A program made the position numbers and the translations under genes. From positions 3,100,001-3,164,000 of the forward strand of contig NZ_CP013254.1 of the NCBI RefSeq assembly GCF_001482365.1: a DNA stretch of 64,000 nucleotides. The letters run 5' to 3'. The notes beneath the pieces were generated by a model. It was not told where the DNA came from and did no database searches. It worked only from the letters and a program-made list of their open reading frames with translations. Numbering within the stretch: the first letter of the stretch is position 1; every line of letters begins with the position of its first letter. This stretch comes from Kocuria flava. GTDB lineage: Bacteria > Actinomycetota > Actinomycetes > Actinomycetales > Micrococcaceae. Positions 10,513 through 19,128 of the stretch are shown here, piece by piece.

Positions 10513-11679
10513 TCAGCCCCGGCGCTCCCGGGCGGCCTCGGCCACGAGCGCCTCGAGGCGCGGGAAGAGCGGGTGCTGCGGGTCCAGCCCCGTGATCTCG
10601 CGCGCGGCCTCGGCCGCCCCGCGGTGCTCGAGCAGCTCCCCCAGGCGGACCGCCTCGGGGTCCGAGGGGGCGTCGAAGCGCAGGGCCGCGGCCATCGCCC
10701 GCTGGAGGGCCTCGGTGCCCAGTCCGCGCTCGGCCAGCTCCGCGGCGGGGCCGACGAAGCGCTCGTGCCGGCCGAGCTTGCGCAGGGGCGCCCGGCCCAC
10801 CCGCTCGACCGTGTCGGGCAGGGCGTCGTTGGCGAAGCGGGCGAGGATCTTGCCCACGTAGCGCTCGTGCTCGGCGGCGTCGAAGCCGTGCTTGGCGACG
10901 AGCAGGGCCGAGGTCTCCGCCAGCACGGCCTCGACCCCCGCCCGCACCTCCGGGTCGGCCAGCGCCTCCGCGATCGTGCGCCGGCCGGCGGCCCGGCCGA
11001 GGTAGGCGGCCGCGGCGTGGCCGGTGTTCACCGTGAAGAGCTTGCGCTCGATGTAGGGCGCCAGTGCCGGCACCCAGGTGATCCCGGGGATCTGCGGCAG
11101 GGCCTCCCCGAAGGGCCCGGACTCGACGGCCCACTCGTAGTAGGGCTCCACGCGCACGTCGAGCCCGCCGCCGGGGGCCTGGTCGGGCACGATCCGGTCC
11201 ACCGCCGTGTTGGCGAAGACGGCCCGGGCGTCGACGGCGGCGTCGTCGAGGCCGTGCTCGCGCGCCGCGGCGCGGACCTGCTCCTCGAGCAGGTCCGTGG
11301 CGTTGATCGCGTTCTCGCACGCCATCACGGCCTGGCGGGGCTCCCCGGCCGGGCGCGCGGCCAGGCCCGCGGCGATCGCCGGGGCCACGAAGCGCAGCAC
11401 GCTCGGGCCCACGGCGGTCGTGACGACGTCGGCCGCGGCCAGCCGCGCCGTGAGCTCCTCGGGCTCCGCGGCGGAGTGCACGGCCGTGTAGTCGCCGACG
11501 ACGTGGTCCCGCCCGCCCGCGCCGACCTCGTGCACCGTGTACCGGGGGGTGCTCCGGAGGGCGTCGACGAGGGGCTCGGCCACGTCGGCGAAGACGAGGC
11601 CGTAGCCGGCCTCGTGCAGCAGCAGGCCGACGAAGCCGCGGCCGATGTTCCCGGCGCCGAAGTGCACGGCCTGTTTCAT
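10513..11679 (-). CDS. mtlD: Mannitol-1-phosphate 5-dehydrogenase
   Basis: Oxidises mannitol-1-P, delivered by MtlA, to fructose-6-P with NAD+. The product is 388 residues. The N-terminal Rossmann motif is FGAGNIGRGFVG (residues 6-17). The catalytic region has ERKLFTVNTGHAAAAYLG (near 210-230). The polyol-dehydrogenase family signature is consistent throughout. The ATG overlaps the mtlA stop by 4 bp (ATGA), so the two genes form an operon. Fructose-6-P is also the substrate of GlmS, encoded next, but this may be coincidental. Confidence 0.96.
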   Translation of the reverse strand: MKQAVHFGAGNIGRGFVGLLLHEAGYGLVFADVAEPLVDALRSTPRYTVHEVGAGGRDHVVGDYTAVHSAAEPEELTARLAAADVVTTAVGPSVLRFVAPAIAAGLAARPAGEPRQAVMACENAINATDLLEEQVRAAAREHGLDDAAVDARAVFANTAVDRIVPDQAPGGGLDVRVEPYYEWAVESGPFGEALPQIPGITWVPALAPYIERKLFTVNTGHAAAAYLGRAAGRRTIAEALADPEVRAGVEAVLAETSALLVAKHGFDAAEHERYVGKILARFANDALPDTVERVGRAPLRKLGRHERFVGPAAELAERGLGTEALQRAMAAALRFDAPSDPEAVRLGELLEHRGAAEAAREITGLDPQHPLFPRLEALVAEAARERRG

Positions 11680-13748
11680 GAGTTCACCTTCCCGAGGATC
11701 TCGAGGACCTCGTCCGCGGTGCGCGCCTCGTTCAGGCGCGCGACCTGCTCCTTGCTGCTGAAGATCCGGGCGATCTTGGCGAGCATGCCCAGATGCTCCT
11801 TGTCCTTGCCCGCGATGCCGATCACCCAGGTGACGGGCTTGCCGTTCCAGTCCACCGGCTCGGTGTAGCGCACCACCGACAGGGCGGAGCGGAGGATGGA
11901 GTCCTTCGCGTCGTTGGTCCCGTGCGGGATCGCCAGACCGTTGCCCATGAAGGTGGACACCGACTCCTCGCGCTCGTGCATCGAGGCCACGTAGGCGTCG
12001 TCCACGGCCCCGGCGGCCACGAGCAGCCCGCCGGCCTCGTCGATGGCCTGCGCGGCGCTGCGCGCCCCGCCGTCCATGACGATCCGCTCGCGGGTCAGCA
12101 CGGGCTCGGCCTCCGCCCCGGTCTCCCGGGCCGGTCCGTCCGCCCGTGCTGCCGCGGCCGTCGTCGTCCCCGCCGGGCCCGCCGCCCCTGCCGTCGCCCC
12201 GGCGGGGGCGCCGTCCGCGCCGTCGACGTTGCGCCGGCGCACCGCCTCGACGATCTCGTCGTAGCGGGGGCTGCCCATGAAGTTGTCGACCGTGACCACG
12301 GACGCGCTCGGGACCTTGGGCCGGGCCCGGGTGGCGAGGTCCTGGTGGGTGACCACGATGTCGAAGTCGTCGGTGAGGTTGGCGATCGCCGCGTTGGTGA
12401 CCGTCACGTCCTCGAAGCCCGCCGACCGGACCTTGTTGCGCAGCACGGAGGCGCCCATCGCCGAGGAGCCCATCCCGGCGTCGCACGCGAAGACGATGCG
12501 GCGCACGGGCTCCCCCGCGTCGAGGTCGTGCTCGCCGGCGGCGTCGGCGCCGCCGCTGGTGCCGACGAGGGAGGAGGAGACCGAGCTCTTCCGCCCCTTC
12601 ATCCCCTCCATCCGCGCGGTCGCCTCGGTGAGGTCGCCCTCGCCCTTGTCCCCGGAGGCCTTGAGGATCACGGAGGCCACGAGGAAGGACACGGCCGTGG
12701 CCGCGACGACGGCCAGGACCACGCCCACGTAGGAGTCCGAGGCCGTCTGGGCCAGCACCGCGATGATCGACCCGGGCGCGGCCGGGGCGCGCAGGCCCGC
12801 GTCGAAGATCGTCAGGGTGAAGATCCCCGTCGCGCCGCCGGCGATGGCGGCCAGGATCAGGGCCGGCTTCATGAGCACGTAGGGGAAGTAGATCTCGTGG
12901 ATGCCGCCGAAGAAGTGGATCAGGGCCGCCCCCGGGGCCGAGGCCCGTGCGGTCCCGCGGCCGAAGACCATGTAGGCCAGCAGGATCCCCAGGCCCGGGC
13001 CCGGGTTGGCCTCGAGCAGGAAGAGGATGGACTTGCCCTGCTCCAGGGCCTGGGCGGTGCCCAGCGGGGTGAGGATGCCGTGGTTGATCGCGTTGTTGAG
13101 GAACAGCACCTTCGCCGGCTCGATCAGGATCGAGGTCAGCGGCAGCAGCCCCCGGTCCACCAGGAACTCCACCGCGGCCGCGGCGGCGTTGGAGAACACC
13201 AGCACCGCCGGGCCGATGACGAAGAACCCGACGATCGCCATGATCCCGGCGAAGATCCCGGCGGAGAAGTTGTTGACCAGCATCTCGAAGCCGGGCTTGA
13301 TCTTCCCGTCCCAGATGGCGTCGATCCGCTTCATCAGCCACGCCGTGGCCGGGCCCATGAGCATCGCCCCGATGAACATCGGGATGTCGGCGCCCACGAT
13401 CACGCCCATCGTGGCGATCGCGCCCACGACGCCGCCGCGCACGTCGTAGACCATCCGTCCGCCGGTGTAGGCGATCAGCAGGGGCAGCAGGTAGGTGATC
13501 ATCGGGCCCACGAGCCCGGTGTGCGGGGCGCCCTCGGCGTCGGTGCCGAACCCGCCCAGGGGGCCGTAGGGGGTGAAGCCCGCCTCGATGAAGAAGGCGG
13601 TGATCAGGCCCCAGGCGATGAACGCCCCGATGTTGGGCATGATCATCCCGGAGAGGAAGGTGCCGAAGCGCTGCACGTGCGCCCGGGCCGCCGTGCCCCT
13701 GGAGCTGCCGCCCGCGCCGGGCTCCGTCGTCGTCGCTGTCGTGGCCAT
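11676..13748 (-). CDS. mtlA: Mannitol-specific PTS EIICBA component
   Basis: Membrane permease that imports and phosphorylates D-mannitol. The product is 690 residues from the ATG at 13748, which has GAGGA about 7 nt upstream; longer in-frame starts lack an RBS. The N-terminal IIC membrane domain (about 1-370) carries GTFLSGMIMPNIGAFIAWGL and the GGIHEIYFPY motif. IIB follows with the phospho-Cys motif FACDAGMGSSAMGAS (near 425). An Ala/Gly-rich linker of about 45 residues leads to IIA with the phospho-His in LAIPHGT (near 605). All three domains are fused, as in E. coli MtlA. No mtlR or separate mtlF is adjacent. Confidence 0.96.
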   Translation of the reverse strand: MATTATTTEPGAGGSSRGTAARAHVQRFGTFLSGMIMPNIGAFIAWGLITAFFIEAGFTPYGPLGGFGTDAEGAPHTGLVGPMITYLLPLLIAYTGGRMVYDVRGGVVGAIATMGVIVGADIPMFIGAMLMGPATAWLMKRIDAIWDGKIKPGFEMLVNNFSAGIFAGIMAIVGFFVIGPAVLVFSNAAAAAVEFLVDRGLLPLTSILIEPAKVLFLNNAINHGILTPLGTAQALEQGKSILFLLEANPGPGLGILLAYMVFGRGTARASAPGAALIHFFGGIHEIYFPYVLMKPALILAAIAGGATGIFTLTIFDAGLRAPAAPGSIIAVLAQTASDSYVGVVLAVVAATAVSFLVASVILKASGDKGEGDLTEATARMEGMKGRKSSVSSSLVGTSGGADAAGEHDLDAGEPVRRIVFACDAGMGSSAMGASVLRNKVRSAGFEDVTVTNAAIANLTDDFDIVVTHQDLATRARPKVPSASVVTVDNFMGSPRYDEIVEAVRRRNVDGADGAPAGATAGAAGPAGTTTAAAARADGPARETGAEAEPVLTRERIVMDGGARSAAQAIDEAGGLLVAAGAVDDAYVASMHEREESVSTFMGNGLAIPHGTNDAKDSILRSALSVVRYTEPVDWNGKPVTWVIGIAGKDKEHLGMLAKIARIFSSKEQVARLNEARTADEVLEILGKVNS

Positions 13749-13843
13749 CGTCTCGTCCTCGGCTCTCGGAAGATGGGGCCGGGGCCACCGGCCGGAGAGC
13801 CGGTCGTGGCGGTCCGGCCGACGGTCCGCGCCGTCGTGGCCCC

Positions 13844-13849
13844 AATGTA
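13844..13849 (-). promoter_or_regulatory. Possible mtlA -10 box
   Basis: TACATT on the minus strand lies about 95 nt before the mtlA ATG in the 160-bp divergent gap with coaA. Two direct copies of GTCGTGGC, spaced 30 bp apart, lie just downstream of it and could be regulatory. No -35 box is evident. Confidence 0.3.
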
Positions 13850-13895
13850 CCGCCCGCACCGGGCCCGCGCGCCGGGGCGCGGCGGGGCGCAGGTC

Positions 13896-13901
13896 TAGAC
13901 T
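13896..13901 (+). promoter_or_regulatory. Putative coaA -10 box, leaderless start
   Basis: TAGACT, the same hexamer as the rpoB -10 box, is followed by 7 nt and then the coaA ATG. No Shine-Dalgarno is present. Confidence 0.55.
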
Positions 13902-13908
13902 GTCCCCG

Positions 13909-14865
13909 ATGAGCACCCACGCCCTCCAGCACCGAGTCTCGCCGTTCGTGGAGCTCGACCGGCAGACCTGGTCGAGGCTCGCGGACGCGATCGACGTCCC
14001 CCTGTCCTCACAGGAGATCGAGAACCTGCGCGGCCTCGGCGACCACCTCGACGTGGAGGAGGTCCGGGAGGTCTACCTGCCGCTGTCCCGGCTGCTCACC
14101 CTCTACGACGCCTCCTCGAACCGGCTCAACGCCTCCACGAACGCGTTCCTCGGCGAGGAGCACGCGCGCACCCCGTTCGTCATCGGCATCGCCGGGTCCG
14201 TGGCCGCGGGCAAGTCCACGACGGCGCGCCTGCTGCGCGAGCTGCTCTCCCGCTGGCCCTCCACCCCGAACGTGCAGCTCGTGACCACCGACGGGTTCCT
14301 CCACCCCAACGCGGAGCTGCACCGCCGCGGGCTGATGGAGCGCAAGGGCTTCCCCGAGTCCTACGACCGGCGGGCGCTGCTGCGCTTCGTCGCGGAGATC
14401 AAGTCCGGGGCCCCGGAGGTGCGCGCCCCGCGCTACTCCCACCACAGCTACGACATCGTCCCCGGCGAGGAGGTCGTGGTGACCCGCCCCGACGTGGTCA
14501 TCGTGGAGGGGCTCAACGTGCTCGCCCCCGCGAAGGTGCGGCCGGGCGACCGGGCGGCCCTCGCCCTGAGCGACTTCTTCGACTTCTCGATCTACGTCGA
14601 CGCCCGCACGGCCGACATCGAGCGCTGGTACGTGGAGCGATTCCAGGCCCTGCGCTCCTCGGCCTTCTCCGACCCCGGCTCCTACTTCCACCGCTACGCG
14701 GCCCTCTCCGACGACGAGGCCGAGGCCACGGCGCTGGGGATCTGGCGGCGGATCAACGAGCCGAACCTCGTCGAGAACGTGCTGCCCACCCGCGGCCGGG
14801 CCCGCCTGATCCTCTCCAAGGGCCCCGACCACTCGGTGCGCCGCGTGCTGCTGCGCAAGAACTGA
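13909..14865 (+). CDS. coaA: Type I pantothenate kinase
   Basis: ATP-dependent phosphorylation of pantothenate, the first and controlling step of CoA synthesis. The product is 318 residues. The N-terminus reads SPFVELDRQTWSRLA. The P-loop is GIAGSVAAGKSTTARLL (near 97-113). The motifs VTTDGFLHPN, LMERKGFPESYDRR and VIVEGLNVL are typical of the prokaryotic CoaA fold. It is the first of three plus-strand genes (coaA, VanY-like, mscL) in an otherwise minus-strand region. CoA made here is the phosphopantetheine donor for AcpS. Confidence 0.97.
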   Translation: MSTHALQHRVSPFVELDRQTWSRLADAIDVPLSSQEIENLRGLGDHLDVEEVREVYLPLSRLLTLYDASSNRLNASTNAFLGEEHARTPFVIGIAGSVAAGKSTTARLLRELLSRWPSTPNVQLVTTDGFLHPNAELHRRGLMERKGFPESYDRRALLRFVAEIKSGAPEVRAPRYSHHSYDIVPGEEVVVTRPDVVIVEGLNVLAPAKVRPGDRAALALSDFFDFSIYVDARTADIERWYVERFQALRSSAFSDPGSYFHRYAALSDDEAEATALGIWRRINEPNLVENVLPTRGRARLILSKGPDHSVRRVLLRKN

Positions 14866-14869
14866 CCCC

Positions 14870-15769
14870 GTGCGCGCCCCGAGCCCCGCCCCGCGGCCCC
14901 GCCTCCCCCGCCGGCGCCCGGCCCGGCCCCGGCTCCTCGCGGCGGGCCTGCTCGCCGCGGTGCTGACCGGCTGCGGGGACGCCGGCCCGGGCCCCGCCCC
15001 GTCCGCACCCGCGTCCTCCGCCCCGGGCCCGGCAGCGGCCTCCCCCGGCGGCCCGCGCTCCTCAGGGGTCCCCGGCACCGCGGCGGCGTCCCCCGGCGGC
15101 GGGGATGCGGGGGACGCCCGGGGCCCGGCCGCGGACTCCCCCGTCGACGAGGGGCCGGGGGCCGACCCGGGCGCGGCCGCGCCCCCGCCGGAGCTGGACG
15201 ACCCGGCCTCGCCGGCCGTGGTCGTGAACAAGCGCCGCCCGCTCGACCCGCCGCGCTGGGCGCCGGCGGCACTGGAGGACGTCGAGGGGGTCCGGCTGCG
15301 CCCGGAGGCCGCCCGCGACGCCCGCCGGCTGCTCGCCGCCGCGCGCGCCGACGGGGTGCGGATCGTCGCGCTCTCCGGCTACCGCTCCTACGACGACCAG
15401 GCCGCCGCCTACGCCGGCTGGGTCGCCCGCCAGGGCCGCGCCGCCGCGGACACCGCCTCGGCGCGCCCGGGCCACTCGGAGCACCAGACCGGGCTGGCCC
15501 TCGACGTCGGGCAGGGCGGGGGGTGCGACCTGCAGGTCTGTTTCGCGGACACCCCCGCCGCGGCCTGGGTGGCCGAGCACGCCGCGGAGCACGGGTTCGT
15601 GGTGCGCTACCCGTTCGGGGAGCACCCGACGACCGGGTACTGGTACGAGCCCTGGCACCTGCGCCACCTCGGGGCCGAGCGCGCCAGGGAGTACACGTCC
15701 TCCGGGGCCGCGACCCTCGAGGAGTTCTCCGGACTGGGGCCGGCCCCGGACTACGGCCCCGGCCGCTGA
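14870..15769 (+). CDS. VanY-type (M15) D,D-carboxypeptidase lipoprotein
   Basis: Predicted lipid-anchored zinc peptidase trimming D-Ala from peptidoglycan stem peptides. The product is 299 residues with a GTG start 4 nt after coaA. An Arg-rich n-region, a hydrophobic stretch and the lipobox LTGC (Cys near 35) give a lipoprotein signal peptide. A Pro/Ala/Gly-rich spacer of about 75 residues follows. The C-terminal domain has LSGYRSYDDQAAAYAGW, then SEHQTGLALDVG (zinc-binding His and Asp) and EPWHLRHLG (catalytic Glu and third ligand His). All M15B catalytic residues are visible. No vancomycin-resistance genes are adjacent, so a housekeeping role is likely. Confidence 0.9.
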   Translation: MRAPSPAPRPRLPRRRPARPRLLAAGLLAAVLTGCGDAGPGPAPSAPASSAPGPAAASPGGPRSSGVPGTAAASPGGGDAGDARGPAADSPVDEGPGADPGAAAPPPELDDPASPAVVVNKRRPLDPPRWAPAALEDVEGVRLRPEAARDARRLLAAARADGVRIVALSGYRSYDDQAAAYAGWVARQGRAAADTASARPGHSEHQTGLALDVGQGGGCDLQVCFADTPAAAWVAEHAAEHGFVVRYPFGEHPTTGYWYEPWHLRHLGAERAREYTSSGAATLEEFSGLGPAPDYGPGR

Positions 15770-15857
15770 GCGCGCCCGCCGCCGGGCGTGCCGCCACGAC
15801 GGGGCGCCCGCACCGGCGTGTGACGGAGCTCCCCGTCCGGAAAACGCACTTCCGGGC

Positions 15858-15863
15858 TACCCT
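15858..15863 (+). promoter_or_regulatory. Putative mscL -10 box
   Basis: TACCCT ends 6 nt before the GTG at 15870, the same geometry as other apparent leaderless genes in the window. It therefore favours 15870 over 15864 as the start. Confidence 0.45.
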
Positions 15864-15869
15864 GTGAGC

Positions 15870-16265
15870 GTGCTCAAAGGTTTCAAAGAATTCATCATGA
15901 AGGGCAACGTCCTGGACCTCGCCGTCGCCGTGATCATCGGCGCCGCCTTCGCCCAGGTCGTCAACGCCATGGTCGAGGCCGTGCTGATGCCGGCCATCTC
16001 CGCGCTGGTGGGCTCGCCCAACTTCGACTCGTTCGCGATGGTCACCCTCAACGGCAACGACATCCGGTTCGGCGTGCTGCTCACCGCGCTCGTGAACTTC
16101 CTGCTCGTGGCCGCCGCGGTCTACTTCGCGATCGTGCTGCCCATGAACAAGATGATCGAGGCCCGCAACCGCCGCCTCGGCATCACCCCGGCCGAGGAGG
16201 AGGCCGACCCGCAGGTCCAGCTCCTCACCGAGATCCGCGACGCTCTCACCCAGCGCTCCGCCTGA
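15870..16265 (+). CDS. mscL: Large-conductance mechanosensitive channel
   Basis: Pentameric membrane valve that releases solutes on hypo-osmotic shock. The product is 131 residues from the GTG at 15870, reading MLKGFKEFIMKGNVLDLAV; a GTG two codons upstream (15864) would give MSVLKGF. TM1 spans about residues 13-38 (AVAVIIGAAFAQVVNAMVEA) and TM2 about 68-92. A charged C-terminal helix contains LLTEIRDALTQ. The presence of trehalose synthesis genes in the same window fits an organism facing osmotic change, but that link is only inference. Confidence 0.95.
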   Translation: MLKGFKEFIMKGNVLDLAVAVIIGAAFAQVVNAMVEAVLMPAISALVGSPNFDSFAMVTLNGNDIRFGVLLTALVNFLLVAAAVYFAIVLPMNKMIEARNRRLGITPAEEEADPQVQLLTEIRDALTQRSA

Positions 16266-16284
16266 CCCGTCCACCCGTCCGTTC

Positions 16285-16317
16285 GAGGCCCGCACCGGCA
16301 GCGCCGGTGCGGGCCTC
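16285..16317 (+). terminator. Terminator between mscL and glmM (convergent)
   Basis: A perfect 15-bp stem (arms 16285-16299 and 16303-16317, 3-nt loop) starts 19 nt after the mscL stop. As glmM converges from the other side, it may work in both directions. Confidence 0.85.
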
Positions 16318-16358
16318 GTCCCGTCCGCGCCGCCGGTCCGGCGGGCGCGGCACCGCCC

Positions 16359-17714
16359 TCAGACGGTGAGGGCGGTCTCCTGCTCCACGACCGCGGCCAG
16401 GTGCTCGGCCTCCGCGCGGGCGGTCTCCTCCGTGGCGGCCTCGACCATGACCCGCACCACCGGCTCGGTCCCCGAGGGGCGCAGCAGCACCCGGCCGGTC
16501 TCCCCCAGGCGCTGCTCGACCTCCGCGACGGCCGCCCGCACGGCGGCGTTGGAGCCCACGGCGGACCGGTCGACCCCGCGCACGTTGACGAGCACCTGCG
16601 GCAGGCGGGTCATCACCCGGGCCAGCTCCGCGAGCGGGGTGCCCGTGACCGCCACGCGCGAGGCCAGCATCAGCCCGGTGAGCAGGCCGTCGCCGGTGGT
16701 CGCCCAGTCGGACATGATGACGTGCCCGGACTGCTCGCCGCCGAGGTTGTAGCCGTGCTCGGTCATCGTCTCGAGGACGTAGCGGTCGCCGACCGCGGTC
16801 TCGCGGACCTCGATCCCGGCCTCCCGCAGGGCGAGCTTGAGCCCGAGGTTGCTCATCACGGTGGCCACCAGGGTGTCGTCCACCAGCCGGCCCTGCTCCT
16901 TCAGGCCGAGGGCGAGGATCGCCATGATCTGGTCGCCGTCGACCTCCCGGCCCGTGTGGTCGACCGCGAGGCAGCGGTCGGCGTCACCGTCGTGGGCGAT
17001 GCCGAGGTCCGCCCCGCGCTCGAGCACCGCCCGGCGCAGGGGCTCGAGGTGGGTCGACCCGCAGCCGTCGTTGATGTTGAGCCCGTCCGGCTCGGCGCCG
17101 ATGACCTGCACGTCGGCCCCGGCGTCCCGGAACGCGTCCGGGGAGACCCCCGAGGCGGCGCCGTTGGCGCAGTCCAGGACGATGCGCAGGCCCTCCAGCC
17201 GCTGCGGGATCGCCCCCACGAGGTGGAGGACGTAGCGGTCCTCGGCGTCGGTGAGGAGGCTGATCCGCCCGACCTCCGCGCCCGTGGGGCGGCGGAAGTC
17301 CCCGGACTCCCACACCGCCTGGATCTCGTCCTCGACCCGGTCCGGCAGCTTGCGCCCGCCGTGGGCCAGGAACTTGATGCCGTTGTCCGGGGCGGGGTTG
17401 TGGGACGCGGAGATCATCACGCCGAAGTCGGCGTCCAGGTCGGCCACGAGGTAGGCCAGCGCCGGGGTCGGCAGCACGCCGGCGTCGTGGACGTCCACGC
17501 CCGAGCCGGCCAGGCCCGCGGCCACGGCGGCGCCCAGGAACTCCCCGCTCGCGCGGCCGTCGCGGGCCAGGACCGCGGTGGGCCGGCGGCCCTCGGGGGC
17601 GTGGCCGTGGCCGAGCACGATCGCCGCCGCCTGCGCGAGGTCCAGGGTCATGTTGGCTGTGAGGAGGTCGTTCGCGAGCCCGCGAACGCCGTCCGTTCCG
17701 AATAATCTAGACAT
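16359..17714 (-). CDS. glmM: Phosphoglucosamine mutase
   Basis: Converts glucosamine-6-P to glucosamine-1-P for UDP-GlcNAc and peptidoglycan. The product is 451 residues from the ATG at 17714 (MSRLFGTDGVRGLAN); an ATG three codons upstream would add MGP. The active-site phosphoserine loop is MISASHNPAPDNGIKFL (near 101), the Mg loop is HDGDADRCLAVD (near 245), the sugar-binding motif is GGEQSGH and the phosphate loop is RPSGTEPVVRVMVE. A TACTAT box ends 7 nt before the chosen ATG, which supports this start on a leaderless mRNA. Confidence 0.97.
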   Translation of the reverse strand: MSRLFGTDGVRGLANDLLTANMTLDLAQAAAIVLGHGHAPEGRRPTAVLARDGRASGEFLGAAVAAGLAGSGVDVHDAGVLPTPALAYLVADLDADFGVMISASHNPAPDNGIKFLAHGGRKLPDRVEDEIQAVWESGDFRRPTGAEVGRISLLTDAEDRYVLHLVGAIPQRLEGLRIVLDCANGAASGVSPDAFRDAGADVQVIGAEPDGLNINDGCGSTHLEPLRRAVLERGADLGIAHDGDADRCLAVDHTGREVDGDQIMAILALGLKEQGRLVDDTLVATVMSNLGLKLALREAGIEVRETAVGDRYVLETMTEHGYNLGGEQSGHVIMSDWATTGDGLLTGLMLASRVAVTGTPLAELARVMTRLPQVLVNVRGVDRSAVGSNAAVRAAVAEVEQRLGETGRVLLRPSGTEPVVRVMVEAATEETARAEAEHLAAVVEQETALTV

Positions 17715-17721
17715 CGGACCC

Positions 17722-17727
17722 ATAGTA
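17722..17727 (-). promoter_or_regulatory. Putative glmM -10 box, leaderless start
   Basis: TACTAT (minus strand) is followed by GGGTCCG and then ATG. The upstream in-frame ATG at 17723 lies inside the would-be promoter, so 17714 is the better start. Confidence 0.5.
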
Positions 17728-17805
17728 CGGTCCGCCCGGCCGCCCGACCGCGCACCACGGCCCTGCGTGTGGCGCGCATCACGTCCGTGACGCGCCGTGG
17801 AACGG

Positions 17806-17843
17806 CGGAACCCCGCCCCGCCGGGTGGCGGGACGGGGTTCCG
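17806..17843 (-). terminator. Terminator after rpsI
   Basis: A 17-bp stem with one mismatch (arms 17806-17822 and 17827-17843, loop GGGT) starts about 33 nt past the rpsI stop. It insulates glmM. Confidence 0.85.
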
Positions 17844-17875
17844 TGGCGCGATCTCGCCGGGCCGGGGCCCGTCGA

Positions 17876-18382
17876 TCAGCGCTTGGAGTACTGCGGGGCC
17901 TTGCGGGCCTTCTTGAGACCGGCCTTCTTGCGCTCGGTGACGCGGGCGTCACGGGTGAGGAAGCCGGCCTTCTTCAGCGACGGGCGGTTGTTCTCCGCGT
18001 CGATCTCGTTGAGGGCGCGGGCCACGCCCAGGCGCATCGCGCCGGCCTGGCCGGAGGGGCCGCCGCCGTGGATGCGGGCGATCACGTCGTAGGCGCCCTC
18101 GAGCTCCAGCAGCGCGAAGGGCTCGTTGACCTCCTGCTGGTGGAGCTTGTTCGGGAAGTAGTTCTCCAGGGTGCGCCCGTTGACGGTCCACTGGCCGGAG
18201 CCGGGGACGACGCGCACGCGGGCGACGGCCTCCTTGCGGCGGCCGACGGCCTGGCCGGAGACGGTCAGCGCGGGGCGCTCGCCGGTCGCGACAGCCTCGG
18301 GGGCGGCGGAGGACTCGGAGGTGTAGCTGGTCAGCTGCTCCTCGCCCTCGGCGGTGTACTGCTCGTCAGTGTTCTGAGCCAC
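17876..18382 (-). CDS. rpsI: 30S ribosomal protein S9
   Basis: Small-subunit protein whose C-terminal tail reaches the decoding P site. The product is 168 residues. The conserved core starts near residue 46 (VGRRKEAVARVRVVPG) and contains HGGGPSGQAGAMRLGVARAL. The C-terminus is APQYSKR, the expected basic end. The first 40 residues are an acidic, Ser/Thr/Glu-rich extension not found in E. coli S9 (130 aa); similar extensions occur in actinobacteria. It is cotranscribed with rplM, 38 nt upstream. Confidence 0.97.
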   Translation of the reverse strand: MAQNTDEQYTAEGEEQLTSYTSESSAAPEAVATGERPALTVSGQAVGRRKEAVARVRVVPGSGQWTVNGRTLENYFPNKLHQQEVNEPFALLELEGAYDVIARIHGGGPSGQAGAMRLGVARALNEIDAENNRPSLKKAGFLTRDARVTERKKAGLKKARKAPQYSKR

Positions 18383-18420
18383 GATTCTCCTCGATCAGTT
18401 CTTGTCTCGTAGGCCCGGAA

Positions 18421-18864
18421 TTACTGGGCGACCTGGGTGAACTCGAAGGTCTGCGGCTGCTGGGCACCGTGGGGGTGCTCCGGGCCGGCGTAGACCTTCA
18501 GCTTGGACATCTGCTGGGCGGCCAGCTTGTTCTTGGGGAGCATGCCGCGCACGGCCTTCTCCACGGCGCGCACCGGGTTCTTCTCGAGCAGCTCCGCGTA
18601 GGAGGTGGACTTGAGGCCGCCGGGGTAGCCGGAGTGCCGGTAGGCGCGCTTCTTCTCGAGCTTCGCGCCGGTCAGGGCCACCTTGTCGGCGTTGACGATG
18701 ACGACGAAGTCGCCGCCGTCGACGTGAGGAGCAAAGGTCGGCTTGTGCTTTCCGCGCAGCAGCGTTGCGGTCTGGCTGGCAAGACGACCCAGGACGACGT
18801 CGGTGGCATCGATGACGTGCCACTGGCGCTGGATGTCACCGGGCTTCGGGGTGTACGTACGCAC
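18421..18864 (-). CDS. rplM: 50S ribosomal protein L13
   Basis: Early-assembly large-subunit protein. The product is 147 residues from a GTG at 18864 (MRTYTPKPGDIQRQWHVIDA), with GAAGG about 9 nt upstream. Further upstream the frame has no conservation. The motifs VVLGRLASQTATLLRGKHKP, GDFVVIVNADKV and YRHSGYPGGLK are diagnostic. First gene of rplM-rpsI. Confidence 0.97.
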   Translation of the reverse strand: MRTYTPKPGDIQRQWHVIDATDVVLGRLASQTATLLRGKHKPTFAPHVDGGDFVVIVNADKVALTGAKLEKKRAYRHSGYPGGLKSTSYAELLEKNPVRAVEKAVRGMLPKNKLAAQQMSKLKVYAGPEHPHGAQQPQTFEFTQVAQ

Positions 18865-19128
18865 GTTATTTGCCTTCGTTCGGGTTCTCTCGGTGGCGCT
18901 AGTTGGGGTCACGCCGTTGCATCCGTGTGCCGTCCGGGGCTCGGGTGAGGGCCGAGCTGCATCCGGTGCCCGAGACCCCGGTGCACCGGCCGCCATGCGT
19001 CCTGCAACTGGACGGCGGATCCGGGTACACGTGAACCGAGGCGGGACACGCACAACAGCACTCCACGGTACCGGATCGGGCTCCCCGGCGCCACTTCCCG
19101 CCGGCGCACGACCGCCCGTGCCCCGGTG
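18865..19128 (-). promoter_or_regulatory. rplM leader / truA-rplM gap
   Basis: This 264-bp gap holds no gene. It must contain the rplM promoter. TACCGT at about 19063-19068 (minus strand) is a possible -10 box. A 7-bp stem CCGGTGC/GCACCGG (18963-18989, 13-nt loop) lies in the leader. Function is unproven. Confidence 0.35.

Noticed and set aside
14870..15769. VanY-like gene as a vancomycin-resistance determinant
   Set aside because: No vanHAX or vanRS genes nearby. Single M15 carboxypeptidase lipoproteins are common housekeeping genes in actinobacteria.
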